A DNA stretch of 64,000 nt from Gordonia sp. KTR9 (GCF_000143885.2 NC_018581.1:806001-870000), one strand, 5' to 3'. Shown: positions 10,292 to 17,980, counted from the stretch's first letter. A program made the numbers and translations. Notes: a model not told the origin generated them from the sequence alone.

Positions 10292-10603
10292 TCAGCTGTC
10301 CCCATGCTCGCCCCGACTGTTCGACCGCACCATCATGCGGTAGCCGAACCCACCGCGCCAGCATCGGCGACCCGATGTGGCGACGGCCACATCTCGGACG
10401 TGCGTACCAGGGTCCGCGGGCGGTTCGGGAACCGGATCCGGAACCGGTTCTGTCCGGTCCGGATAGTCCGTTAGCCGCTTGACCAGTGGCTTCGCCGCGG
10501 TTTCCGGTGTGGGGGTGGAGTGGGCGTCGTTCGTGGGGTCTGCTTGTGGGGCGCGACTCGACGGGGGTCGGGAAGCGCACAGGTTGCGTCGGTCGAAGGA
10601 CAC
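10292..10603 (-). CDS. possible proline-rich small ORF abutting the STAND gene
   Basis: A minus-strand frame ends in TGA at 10292-10294, immediately followed by the GTG of the STAND-WD40 gene, a junction typical of translational coupling. Only GTG at 10603 gives a start of useful length, for 103 residues that include PLVKRLTDYPDR, a Pro/Asp-rich PVPDPVPEPPADPG stretch, and basic RCWRGGFGYRMMVRSN. No Shine-Dalgarno or -10 box is evident before 10603, and I recognise no family. It may be a spurious GC-rich frame; the abutting junction is the only argument. Otherwise the 10292-10770 gap is GC-rich with small palindromes (GGAACCGGATCCGG near 10430) and no clear gene. Confidence 0.25.
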   Translation of the reverse strand: MSFDRRNLCASRPPSSRAPQADPTNDAHSTPTPETAAKPLVKRLTDYPDRTEPVPDPVPEPPADPGTHVRDVAVATSGRRCWRGGFGYRMMVRSNSRGEHGDS

Positions 10604-10770
10604 ACGGAGGTGTTCGGCGAACACTGCCCGTCGGGGGCTGTGTGTCGTTCGGCCCACACGACCGCGCGGGTGCCGGACACCGGGTCGACGGGGGTCGGCG
10701 GTCTCCGGCACCCGCGTCCCCTCCTCCGGGCGACTCTCTTCTTGTCGGCTCTGCTCACTACGATTTCTCC

Positions 10771-10800
10771 ATGCGAATGCTTGTGGGGCCCGATCGATGA
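10771..10800 (+). CDS. possible 9-codon leaderless upstream ORF
   Basis: ATG at 10771 lies exactly 6 bases after a TACGAT -10 box (10759-10764), the spacing seen at other leaderless starts in this window. It encodes MRMLVGPDR and stops at 10798-10800, 10 bases before the ATG of the AlkZ-like gene. If transcription starts at this ATG, ribosomes would translate the 9 codons first and then reinitiate. It contains no run of a single amino acid that would suggest classical attenuation. Confidence 0.35.
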   Translation: MRMLVGPDR

Positions 10801-10810
10801 TTCTCGAGCG

Positions 10811-12001
10811 ATGACCGCTCGACCGGTGATCACCGACGCACAGCGCCGCGCACGCCTCATGCGCCGGGCGCACCTCGACGCGTCGTCGCGGGCAGTCGAC
10901 GCGGTCGAGGCGGCCGCCACCATGGTCGGTCTGCACGCCACCACTCCCTCGACGGTCCATCTGGCCGCCTGGGCTCGTGTCGGCCCGGGCTTCGCGCGCC
11001 ACTCCGTCGACGCCGCCCTCTACGAAGCGCGGACGCTCGTCAAGCACCTCGCGATGCGACGGACCCTGTTCGTGTTCCCGAGGGACGTCCTGGCCGAGTC
11101 CGTCGGGGCGTTGGGGCCACGGATCTCGGCCTCCGAGCGCACCAACATGCTGCGCGATCTCCGGCGCAGTCCCGACTTCGACGACCCGGAGGGCTGGATC
11201 GAGACCGCCCGGCAGGCGGTCCTGGCCGAACTGGCCGGCGGGGAATCGTTGACCTCCACCGAACTGCGCGAGCGCCTCCCGGCTCTCGACGGTTACATCA
11301 GCCACGGCGCGGGCACCGCCTGGGCGGGACGCGCCCCGATGGGTCCGCGGGTGCTGAACATGCTCGACGCCGAAGGCGCGATCGTCCGCGGCCCCAATCG
11401 CCTGGGCTGGCATCTGTCGCGGCCGGCCTGGACGTCGATGCCCCTCTGGCTCGGCGAGGCACTGCCGTCGATCAGCGTTCACGACGGGCACTGCGCGCTG
11501 ATCGGACGCTGGCTGCGCACGTACGGACCCGGCACCGAGACCGACCTGGCCTGGTGGCTGGGGTCGACCAAGACCGCGGTCCGCGCGGCCCTCGCCGAAC
11601 TCGACACGACCCAGGTCGACCTGGAAGGCGGCGGCGTCGGCCACGTCCTGCCCGACGATGTACCCGATGCCTCGGACGACGAGGTCGAACCGCAAGCTGT
11701 TCTGCTGCCCGAACTGGACCCGACCACCATGGGCTACAAGGAGCGCGGCTTCTACCTCGGCGGCCACGCCGCGGAGGTCTTCGACTCCGCGGGCAACGGC
11801 GGTCAGACCGCCTGGTGGGACGGCCGCATCGTCGGCGGCTGGTATCGCCGCGCGGACTCGTCGATCGACATCATCCCGCTGGAACCGCTGCCCCGCGATG
11901 CGCGTCGCGCGCTCGACGCCCGGGCCGAGGAGCTCGCCGCGTGGCTGGGGGACGAACCGCTGAAGACCGGATACGCCGCTCCCTACGCACGCCGGTTGTG
12001 A
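10811..12001 (+). CDS. winged-helix, AlkZ-like DNA glycosylase superfamily protein
   Basis: 396-residue protein of the winged-helix 'HTH_42' family to which the DNA glycosylases AlkZ and YcaQ belong. Characteristic sequence includes AVEAAATMVGLHATTPSTVHLAAWARV near the N-terminus, LVKHLAMRRTLFVFP, RGPNRLGWHLSRPAW, DLAWWLGSTKTAVRAAL and the C-terminal ELDPTTMGYKER, FDSAGNGGQTAWWDGRIVGGW. AlkZ unhooks interstrand crosslinks made by its host's own natural product, while most family members are of untested function, so repair activity is inference. Start at 10811; no ribosome-binding site is seen there and the possible leaderless ORF at 10771 may feed it. It is divergent from the STAND gene. Confidence 0.85.
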   Translation: MTARPVITDAQRRARLMRRAHLDASSRAVDAVEAAATMVGLHATTPSTVHLAAWARVGPGFARHSVDAALYEARTLVKHLAMRRTLFVFPRDVLAESVGALGPRISASERTNMLRDLRRSPDFDDPEGWIETARQAVLAELAGGESLTSTELRERLPALDGYISHGAGTAWAGRAPMGPRVLNMLDAEGAIVRGPNRLGWHLSRPAWTSMPLWLGEALPSISVHDGHCALIGRWLRTYGPGTETDLAWWLGSTKTAVRAALAELDTTQVDLEGGGVGHVLPDDVPDASDDEVEPQAVLLPELDPTTMGYKERGFYLGGHAAEVFDSAGNGGQTAWWDGRIVGGWYRRADSSIDIIPLEPLPRDARRALDARAEELAAWLGDEPLKTGYAAPYARRL

Positions 12002-12020
12002 GGGGTCGCGGTTGCCCACT

Positions 12021-12056
12021 GATTCGACATCGGTCAATATTGACGCATGTCGAATC
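12021..12056. promoter_or_regulatory. 36-bp near-perfect palindrome over the arsR start codon
   Basis: Outer arms GATTCGACAT (12021-12030) and ATGTCGAATC (12047-12056) are exact inverted repeats, and between them GTCAATATTGAC (12033-12044) is itself a perfect 12-bp palindrome. Only the two spacer dinucleotides break symmetry. The right arm starts with the ATG of arsR, so the operator covers the promoter and the first codons. The core resembles ArsR/SmtB operators, which are AT-rich 12-2-12-like palindromes. Confidence 0.75.
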
Positions 12057-12409
12057 AGAACCTGCTGTCGCCGGTCGGGCGCGGCTTGAGCACCGACCAG
12101 GCGGAGACGGCCACGCCGGTGCTGAAAGCACTCGCGGATCCGGTTCGGTTGCGGTTGCTGTCGGAGATCGCCGCGCATCCGGGAGCCGAAGCGTGCGTGT
12201 GCGACATCTCCGGACCGTTCGACGTCTCACAACCGACGATCTCGCACCACCTCAAGGTGCTGCGGGAGGCGGGTCTCATCACCGGTGAGCGTCGGGCGAC
12301 CTGGGTGTACTATCGCGTGAACACCGATGCGCTACAACAGCTTTCCGATCTGCTGGGCGGTCTCGCGTCGGTGGTGGGGGAGGCCCGGTCGTGCGAGGTA
12401 AGGCCATGA
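12047..12409 (+). CDS. arsR: ArsR/SmtB-family arsenic-responsive repressor
   Basis: 120-residue winged-helix metalloregulator. It has ALADPVRLRLLSEIA, a Cys-containing ACVCDI at the start of the recognition-helix region, and PFDVSQPTISHHLKVLREAGLI as the DNA-binding helix. The C-x-C pair matches the As(III)/Sb(III) ligand position (CVCDLC) of classical ArsR proteins, and the operon context (acr3, arsC) supports arsenite as effector. It is probably leaderless because the operator palindrome runs into its first codons. Its TGA overlaps the ATG of acr3 (ATGA), so the two are translationally coupled. It should repress its own operon until arsenite binds. Confidence 0.92.
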   Translation: MSNQNLLSPVGRGLSTDQAETATPVLKALADPVRLRLLSEIAAHPGAEACVCDISGPFDVSQPTISHHLKVLREAGLITGERRATWVYYRVNTDALQQLSDLLGGLASVVGEARSCEVRP

Positions 12410-13494
12410 CCGCCACCGACACCGCGGTCGCGGCGAAGCTGTCGATGCTGGACCGGTTCCTGCCGGTGTGGATCGGCGCGGCGATGGTCGCGGGCCTGCT
12501 GCTGGGCCGCACCGTTCCCGGCCTGGGAGACGCGCTGGCGGCCGTGGAGATCGACGGCATCTCGCTGCCGATCGCTCTCGGACTGCTGATCATGATGTAT
12601 CCGGTGCTGGCCAAGGTGCGCTACGACCGACTCGACTCGGTCACCGGCGATCGTCGCCTGCTGCTGGGATCGCTGCTGCTGAACTGGATCGTCGGACCCG
12701 CGTTGATGTTCGCGCTGGCCTGGCTTCTTCTCCCGGACCTACCGGAGTACCGGACCGGACTGATCATCGTCGGTCTGGCGCGCTGTATCGCGATGGTCAT
12801 CATCTGGAACGACCTGGCGTGCGGCGACCGCGAGGCGGCGGCCGTCCTCGTCGCACTGAACTCGGTGTTCCAGGTGATCATGTTCGCCGTGCTGGGCTGG
12901 TTCTACCTCTCGGTGCTACCCGGATGGCTCGGCCTGGAACAGACGACCATCGACACCTCGCCGTGGCAGATCGCGAAGTCGGTGCTGATCTTCCTCGGAA
13001 TCCCCTTGGTTGCCGGCTATCTCACCCGCCGCATCGGCGAACGGGCCAGAGGCCGCGAATGGTACGAGTCCTCGTTCCTCCCGCGATTGGGGCCGTGGGC
13101 CCTCTACGGCCTGCTGTTCACCATCGTCATCCTGTTCGCCTTGCAGGGGGAGCAGATCACCTCTCACCCGTGGGACGTCGTGCGGATCGCGCTGCCGCTG
13201 CTGATCTACTTCGCGGTGATGTGGGGTGGCGGATTCGTCCTCGGCGCCGCGATGGGGCTGGGTTACGCACGGACCACCACGCTGGCGTTCACCGCCGCCG
13301 GCAACAACTTCGAGCTCGCCATCGCCGTTGCGATCGCGACCTATGGTGCGACCTCCGGTCAGGCTCTTGCCGGAGTCATCGGCCCACTCATCGAGGTGCC
13401 CGTCCTCGTCGCGCTCGTGTACGTCTCCCTCGCGCTGCGCAAGAGGTTCACCGGAGTCATCGATCCGACCAAGGAGCCGGTACGTGATGCCTGA
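12406..13494 (+). CDS. acr3: ACR3-family arsenite efflux transporter
   Basis: 362-residue, about 10-helix membrane carrier that exports As(OH)3/arsenite using the proton gradient. Family landmarks are LPIALGLLIMMYPVLAKVRY, LNWIVGPALMFALAWLLLPD, the signature GLARCIAMVIIWNDLACGD with the Cys essential in ACR3 proteins, and AFTAAGNNFELAIAVAIATYG. The start is the ATG at 12406 that overlaps the arsR stop; a GTG at 12391 in frame is inside arsR and less likely. The end overlaps arsC by 8 bases. Length and helix count are normal for the family (bacterial ACR3(1)/(2) type). Confidence 0.95.
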   Translation: MTATDTAVAAKLSMLDRFLPVWIGAAMVAGLLLGRTVPGLGDALAAVEIDGISLPIALGLLIMMYPVLAKVRYDRLDSVTGDRRLLLGSLLLNWIVGPALMFALAWLLLPDLPEYRTGLIIVGLARCIAMVIIWNDLACGDREAAAVLVALNSVFQVIMFAVLGWFYLSVLPGWLGLEQTTIDTSPWQIAKSVLIFLGIPLVAGYLTRRIGERARGREWYESSFLPRLGPWALYGLLFTIVILFALQGEQITSHPWDVVRIALPLLIYFAVMWGGGFVLGAAMGLGYARTTTLAFTAAGNNFELAIAVAIATYGATSGQALAGVIGPLIEVPVLVALVYVSLALRKRFTGVIDPTKEPVRDA

Positions 13495-13897
13495 CCCATA
13501 CGACGTGCTGTTCGTCTGCGTGAGCAACCGCGGCAAATCCGTGATGGCCGAACACCTCACGTCAACGGTCACCGACCGGATCGCCGCCTCGTCGGCCGGC
13601 ACCGGCGCGAAGATCGGCGGCCAGGTCAACGAATTGTCCGCCCAGGTGCTCGCTGAGGTCGGCGCCGACGTCACCGGACATCAACCGCGGCAACTCACCG
13701 ACGAACTGATGCGCGCGGCGGATCTGGTCGTGGTGGTCGGGACCGCCGAGGTCACTCCGCCGGAGGGGGTCGACGTCGAGGTGTGGAACACCGTCGAACC
13801 CTCCGCTCGAGGCGTCGACGGCATCGAGCGGATGCGGCTGATCCGCGACGACATCACCGCACGCATCCGCGACCTCGCCGGCCGTCTGGACCGATAG
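13487..13897 (+). CDS. arsC: ArsC1-type arsenate reductase (arsenate-mycothiol transferase)
   Basis: 136-residue low-molecular-weight phosphatase-fold protein that should reduce arsenate to arsenite for export by ACR3. The P-loop reads FVCVSNRGKSVMAE, with Lys where LMW phosphatases have the catalytic Arg, and the late acidic motif reads VWNTVEPSARG, with Glu-Pro for Asp-Pro. As I recall, the Corynebacterium glutamicum ArsC1 enzymes, which use mycothiol and mycoredoxin, share the GGKS and EP features, followed by the similar ERMRLIRDDI, so these are probably family traits rather than damage. Start ATG at 13487 overlaps the acr3 end; a GTG at 13484 is possible. Confidence 0.88.
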   Translation: MPDPYDVLFVCVSNRGKSVMAEHLTSTVTDRIAASSAGTGAKIGGQVNELSAQVLAEVGADVTGHQPRQLTDELMRAADLVVVVGTAEVTPPEGVDVEVWNTVEPSARGVDGIERMRLIRDDITARIRDLAGRLDR

Positions 13898-13935
13898 ACG
13901 TCCGGACCGGCGGCGGGGTTTGGCGCCTGAGTCAT

Positions 13936-15556
13936 TCAGAACGGTGGTGGGTTGGCGGCGTTCCACGCGTCGACCTCGCGACGGTGGGCGGTGGTGCGGG
14001 TTTCTCGCTGCTCGGCGAGCTTGCTGCGCGCCGGATGATCAGGCGGGCGTCCGGGAACGAGGTAGCCGAACAGGTCGCGGCCGTTGAACGCGTTGCCGAC
14101 GAAGGTGTGTCCGGTCGGTGACTGGAACCAGGCTGTCATGTACTCGTCCTGGTAGTCCTTCCACATGCCGAAGGTCTTGATCCGGTGGTGAAAACGGCAC
14201 AGCGGCTTGAGGTTGCGCTGCGACGTCCGACCACCGGCCCGTGGTGATTCGTGGTCGAACGCCGATGGTGTGGTCGAGATCGGCCGTCCACACCGGTGAG
14301 TTGCAGCCGGGGAAGGTGCAGCACAGCTCACCGCAGCGCACCAGGGTCTGCAGCTTGCGGCTCGGGGCGTATCGGGAGCCGGCTGCGGCATCGGCGCCGG
14401 CGTCGGCGTTGACGAAAGAGCGTTGCGCGTCGGCGAGCAGTGATCGCATGGTGTCGGCGTCGATGAGGCCGTGGCCGTCGAGGAACCCGGGGTCGTCGTC
14501 GCGGCCGAGCAGCGTCGACAGGTTCACCACGATGTGGAACGTCGGCACCGGTACCGGCACCGGCACCGGCACAGGCACAGGCGCATAGCCGGCGTCGGAT
14601 GTCGGGCCTGCATCGAGACCGTCTGTCTCCAGGCCTGTTTCGGCTTGCGGGTCGTCGAGGTCGACCGGTGCGGGCGCGCAGTGTGGGCAGCGGCACGGAA
14701 GCACATCGAGGTGGGCGGCGAGCGCGATCAGGGCGTCGACGCGTCGTTGCTGTGTGGTGCGAGGGTCGTCGTGATGCACTGCGGCGGCCATCGCGTCGAG
14801 CTGGGTGTTGAGTTCGGCGGCGTCGGTGATCGGAAGGGTGCCGGTGATGCGGGACTGGCCGGGTGTGAATCGGTCGGGTGCGATGATGATCTTGCGGTCG
14901 TCGCCGGCGCGTTCGCGACGTCGGCGAACGGCATCGGGGGCATGCTTGGCGACGATCGAGTCGACCAGGATGGTGAACTGGGTGGTCGACATCGGTGGGC
15001 GGGCCAGGATCGCCTCGGCCAGATGAGCATCGACGGTCTGCATGTCGGCATCGGGCACGAAGTCGGTGCGCTTCATGGCGATGGTGAAACGTCGCTGGTC
15101 GATCCGCGCGCACGCCAGGGTGTTGCCGGTGAGCATGAGCCGGTAACGCAGGACATCGCCGACGCGGATGAGGTCACGGGCTTGGGCGGCGGGGATCATC
15201 AGTGCGGCACCGAGTTCGGCGGTGGCCTGGTCGAATCCATCGGGCCCGTACTCGGCGTACGGATCGATCCCGGCGGCGGCGTCGGCCGCGCGCCGGTGCA
15301 GTTCGTCTTCGGACGGGGCCTGGCCGTCGTGGTGTTCGGTGCGGCGCAGCTGGTAGTCGAGTTCGCGTTCTTCGTGCAGCAGGCTCGCCGCAGTCAGGAG
15401 CCGGTAGGAGGCCGCGGAGGTGATCGACGCGCAGTGGGTGATGACGTCGACGAGCTCCCCGGGAGACAACTCGAAGTCGGAAAGCGCTGCGGGCAGCGAG
15501 GACTCGGCCTCGAGCCTCTCGCCCGAAGTGGCTGCGCCGTCACCCCCGAACTGCAT
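13936..15556 (-). pseudogene. DUF222/HNH endonuclease ('13E12 repeat' type), frameshifted
   Basis: The N-terminal and central parts (from ATG at 15556) form a DUF222 domain (LSDFELSPGELVDVITHCAS, YRLMLTGNTLACARIDQRRF). The C-terminal HNH part begins GELCCTFPGCNSPVWTADLDHTI, then the frame is lost near 14265. The rest of the HNH, FDHESPRAGG, NLKPLCRFHHRIKTFG and the family-typical tail, continues in another frame to the stop at 13936. One base inserted or lost separates the two, so as sequenced the nuclease motif is broken. A hexanucleotide repeat (GGCACC units, 14543-14582) encodes a (Val-Pro)n linker. This family is multi-copy in Mycobacteriales. It splits the two arsenic modules. Confidence 0.8.
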
Positions 15557-15602
15557 GACTCAAACATACGGGCACCCACCGACAAGAATGAGCTGCGCTC
15601 GT

Positions 15603-16085
15603 TCAGCAGCAGGCCGTGCGGGCGCCGGGTGAATCGGAGGCGCCACCGCAACACGCCGCGCCCTGTTGATCTCCGTCGACTTCGTTCGCTTCCAACAACT
15701 TCGGGCTGACGCCGAAGGTCTCGGAGTCGGCGAGCACGGTGTAGACCTCCCATTTCTCGTCGCTCGGGCCGGTCACCCACACCTTGTCCTGGGTCGCGAA
15801 GCAACAGGTCGAGTTGATCTCCTCCTGCGTGAACAGGCCTTCACCGGAGAGTCGGGCGATCTCGGAGTGCACCTTCTCGCTCGACTCGACTTCGACGCCG
15901 AGGTGGTTGATGGTGCCGCCGTGGCCCGGGTTCTCCAGAAGCACCAGCTTCAACGGAGGTTCGGCGATCGCGAAGTTCGCGTAACCGGGCTTCCGTTTTG
16001 CCGGGGCGGTGTCGAACAGCTTGGCGTAGAACTCGACGGCGGCACCGAGATCATCGACATTGAGTGCGAGCTGGATACGGGACAT
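15603..16085 (-). CDS. cadI: ArsI/CadI-type VOC metalloenzyme (C-As lyase or cadmium-induced protein)
   Basis: 160-residue VOC-fold protein: RIQLALNVDDLGAAVEFYAKLF at the N-terminus, NHLGVEV supplying a metal-binding His, and EEINSTCCFATQDKVWVTGP with the vicinal Cys pair that in ArsI binds trivalent organoarsenicals, followed by the EKWEVYTV glutamate. The tail is extra Cys-rich (AACCGGASD ... ARTACC). ArsI cleaves the C-As bond of methylarsenite and aromatic arsenicals; M. tuberculosis CadI is a cadmium-induced homologue of unproved activity. Start ATG at 16085 with AAAGGTGG upstream. Divergent from the Cys-rich arsR at 16186, whose operators lie between. Confidence 0.88.
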   Translation of the reverse strand: MSRIQLALNVDDLGAAVEFYAKLFDTAPAKRKPGYANFAIAEPPLKLVLLENPGHGGTINHLGVEVESSEKVHSEIARLSGEGLFTQEEINSTCCFATQDKVWVTGPSDEKWEVYTVLADSETFGVSPKLLEANEVDGDQQGAACCGGASDSPGARTACC

Positions 16086-16106
16086 GACGAGCCACCTTTA
16101 CCTGTG

Positions 16107-16162
16107 AGATATATGTCTAATCGGGGTCGTCCTTGCAGGATGCCACCTTTTCGACATATGTC
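16107..16162. promoter_or_regulatory. ArsR operator candidates between cadI and arsR2
   Basis: GACATATGTC at 16153-16162 is a perfect 10-bp palindrome, and a near-palindromic AGATATATGTCT lies at 16107-16118 on the cadI side. Both share ATATGTC, the AT-rich symmetric style of ArsR/SmtB operators. Their position between two divergent metal-response genes suggests coordinate repression of both. A TAGGGT -10 box for arsR2 lies at 16174-16179. Confidence 0.6.
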
Positions 16163-16185
16163 AATAGGAGGGGTAGGGTCGGATC

Positions 16186-16548
16186 ATGCCGAAGACCTTG
16201 CCGATGGTCGACATCAGTGCCCCCATCTGTTGTGCGCCGGTGTCGGCGGCACCACTCGACGACGCCACTGCTCTCGAGATCGCGTTGCGGCTCAAGGCTC
16301 TTGCCGACCCTGCGCGGATCAAGCTCGTCTCGATCCTCCTCGCCGACGACGGCGACGGGATCTGCACGTGCGACCTCGCGACAGCCGTCGGACTCACCGA
16401 GGCGACGACGAGCCACCATCTGGGTCAGCTGCGAAAAGCCGGGATGGTCTCGCCCGAGCGTCGCGGGATGAACGTCTATTACCGGTCGAGACCCGAATCG
16501 CTGGAAGCTCTCCGCAATGTCCTCAGCGCCACCACCGGCTGTTGCTGA
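16186..16548 (+). CDS. Cys-rich ArsR/SmtB-family metalloregulator
   Basis: 120-residue winged-helix repressor distinct from the first arsR. Cys residues sit at 15-16 (ICCAPV), 60 and 62 (ICTCDLA) and at the extreme C-terminus (TTGCC). The N-terminal Cys15-Cys16 pair recalls the atypical As(III) site of Corynebacterium glutamicum ArsR, which also uses two N-terminal Cys plus one distal Cys. DNA-binding helix: VGLTEATTSHHLGQLRKAGMV. The ATG at 16186 is 6 bases after a TAGGGT -10 box, so it is likely leaderless; an AGGAGGGG stretch further up is too distant to be a normal ribosome-binding site. Likely controls itself and cadI; cadmium or arsenite are plausible inducers. Confidence 0.9.
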   Translation: MPKTLPMVDISAPICCAPVSAAPLDDATALEIALRLKALADPARIKLVSILLADDGDGICTCDLATAVGLTEATTSHHLGQLRKAGMVSPERRGMNVYYRSRPESLEALRNVLSATTGCC

Positions 16549-16587
16549 CCACGTGACCGGGCCGCACGGTGTCATCCCCCGTTTCGG

Positions 16588-16827
16588 TCATTCCCCGACG
16601 TGCGGCGGGACCGAGGCGGGATCGGCCATGACGTCGGTGCCGCCGAGGTCCTTGTTCGCGCGTCGTTCGACGAGGAGTGGCACGAAGTCGCGGACCTCGG
16701 TGCCGTCGAAGTGCTGGTATGCCTTCTCGACCGCGGCGGCGACGTCGTTGGGCGAACGGTGCGAGTAGAGGCCGATGAGCCGGTCCTGGACTTCGCTGAT
16801 CTGACGACGCTCGTCATGGGCATCCAT
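16588..16827 (-). CDS. three-helix bundle dimerization-domain protein
   Basis: 79-residue soluble helical protein (EVQDRLIGLYSHRSPNDVAAAVEKAYQHFDG, then VRDFVPLLVERRANKDL). This pattern matches the small three-helix bundle found alone or fused to the N-terminus of actinobacterial arsenate reductases/LMW phosphatases, which fits the arsenic island next to it. The ATG at 16827 is preferred because a TAAATT -10 box (16834-16839, minus strand) lies 6 bases upstream; a GTG at 16833 would add two residues but overlaps that spacing. It is convergent with arsR2. Role unknown; it could be a separated partner domain of an arsenate reductase. Confidence 0.75.
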   Translation of the reverse strand: MDAHDERRQISEVQDRLIGLYSHRSPNDVAAAVEKAYQHFDGTEVRDFVPLLVERRANKDLGGTDVMADPASVPPHVGE

Positions 16828-16975
16828 GGACACAATTTAGTCTGAACGCGACAATGTGGACCGTCACGATGAAGAGGTTCATCGATCGTTCATCTCGCCG
16901 CCATCGACGTTCCACCCCGGTCGGTGGACGGCGGTTCCGCGAGCGGTTAACGATCGAAGAACCTACGATGACCCC

Positions 16976-17185
16976 ATGGTTCGCTCGCGACGATCTGTCG
17001 ATCCCGTCGCACAGGCGCAGGCCCGGGTGCTGGTTGACGAGCTGGAACGCGTCGCCGACTCACTCGTGGAGAGCCTGCAGGCCGGTCGAGGCGGCGAGAA
17101 GGCTCTGCGAACCGCGCGCCGGGAACTGTACGAGGTCCGCGAGCACGTGCGCCGGCTCCAGGCGGCCTACGAACTCACCGCCTAG
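16976..17185 (+). CDS. small conserved-type helical protein
   Basis: 69 residues, almost all predicted helix with a heptad-like pattern (ARVLVDELERVADSLVESLQ, then LRTARRELYEVREHVRRLQAAYE), suggesting a coiled coil. No known motif. The ATG at 16976 follows a TACGAT -10 box (16964-16969) by 6 bases, matching the leaderless pattern of this genome; an in-frame extension back to 16856 is not supported. Function unknown. Confidence 0.65.
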   Translation: MVRSRRSVDPVAQAQARVLVDELERVADSLVESLQAGRGGEKALRTARRELYEVREHVRRLQAAYELTA

Positions 17186-17293
17186 GCAGGTGCCGTTCCC
17201 GCGGTGCGATGAATTCCGGAGCAAGGGCGGGTCTTACCCGGTGAACTGTTCTCATCACCGAGCGAAAGGCACTGTCATGCGAGAGGCATCGTC

Positions 17294-17980
17294 GTGAGTA
17301 CGGCACTCCCACCCGTGGCCGACCGCGAGACCTGGGCGACGGCGCTGGCCGACCTGCGCCGCCGCGAGAAGGCGGCGACCCGCGAACTCGACGCCGTCGC
17401 CGCGCAGCGTCGCCGACTCCCCATGGTCGAGATGGACGACTATGTCCTGACCGGGCCCGACGGACCGGTTCGGCTGGTCGATGTCTTCGACGGACGCTCA
17501 CAGCTGATCGTCTACAACCACATGTGGACCGACGGCGCCGAGTTCCAGTGCCCGGGTTGCACCGGCTTCACCACCCAGTTCAGCCGGCTCGACTACCTCG
17601 CCGACTACGACGCGCGCTTCGTCATCATCACGCACGGGCCGATCGAGGAGGTGCTTGCCTACAAGCAGCGCGTCGGCAATCGGATGGACTGGTATTCCTC
17701 GGCGGGTACGACCTTCTCGGCGGATGTCGATGCCGCGCCGGGGGAAGGGTTCGCGGTCAACGTCTTCCTCCGAGACGGCGATACGGTGTACCGCACCTGG
17801 CATTCCACCGGACGCGGCACCGAACAGCTCGGCTTCACGTTCGGACTCCTCGACGTGCTGCCCTACGGGCGTCAGGAGGAGTGGCAGGACTCTCCGGACG
17901 GATGGCCACAGAGCCCGACCTACTCCCGCTGGCGCGGTTCGGAAGAGATCGCCGCGGCGTACGGTCACCCCGACGCGTGA
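17294..17980 (+). CDS. DUF899 family thioredoxin-like protein
   Basis: 228-residue protein of the DUF899 family, which has a thioredoxin-like fold. Landmarks are EKAATRELDAVAAQRRRLPMVE, a long helix, then the strand LIVYNHMWTDGAEFQCPGCTGF, whose CPGC occupies the redox-motif position, and FAVNVFLRDGDTVYRTWHSTGRGTEQLG. Many members look like peroxiredoxin relatives but no activity is established. GTG start at 17294; a GCGAAAGG stretch about 25 bases upstream is too far for a standard ribosome-binding site. It sits alone upstream of phoP. Confidence 0.85.
   Translation: MSTALPPVADRETWATALADLRRREKAATRELDAVAAQRRRLPMVEMDDYVLTGPDGPVRLVDVFDGRSQLIVYNHMWTDGAEFQCPGCTGFTTQFSRLDYLADYDARFVIITHGPIEEVLAYKQRVGNRMDWYSSAGTTFSADVDAAPGEGFAVNVFLRDGDTVYRTWHSTGRGTEQLGFTFGLLDVLPYGRQEEWQDSPDGWPQSPTYSRWRGSEEIAAAYGHPDA

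Noticed and set aside
14543..14582. CRISPR-like short repeat
   Set aside because: It is a contiguous hexanucleotide repeat coding Val-Pro, with no spacers.
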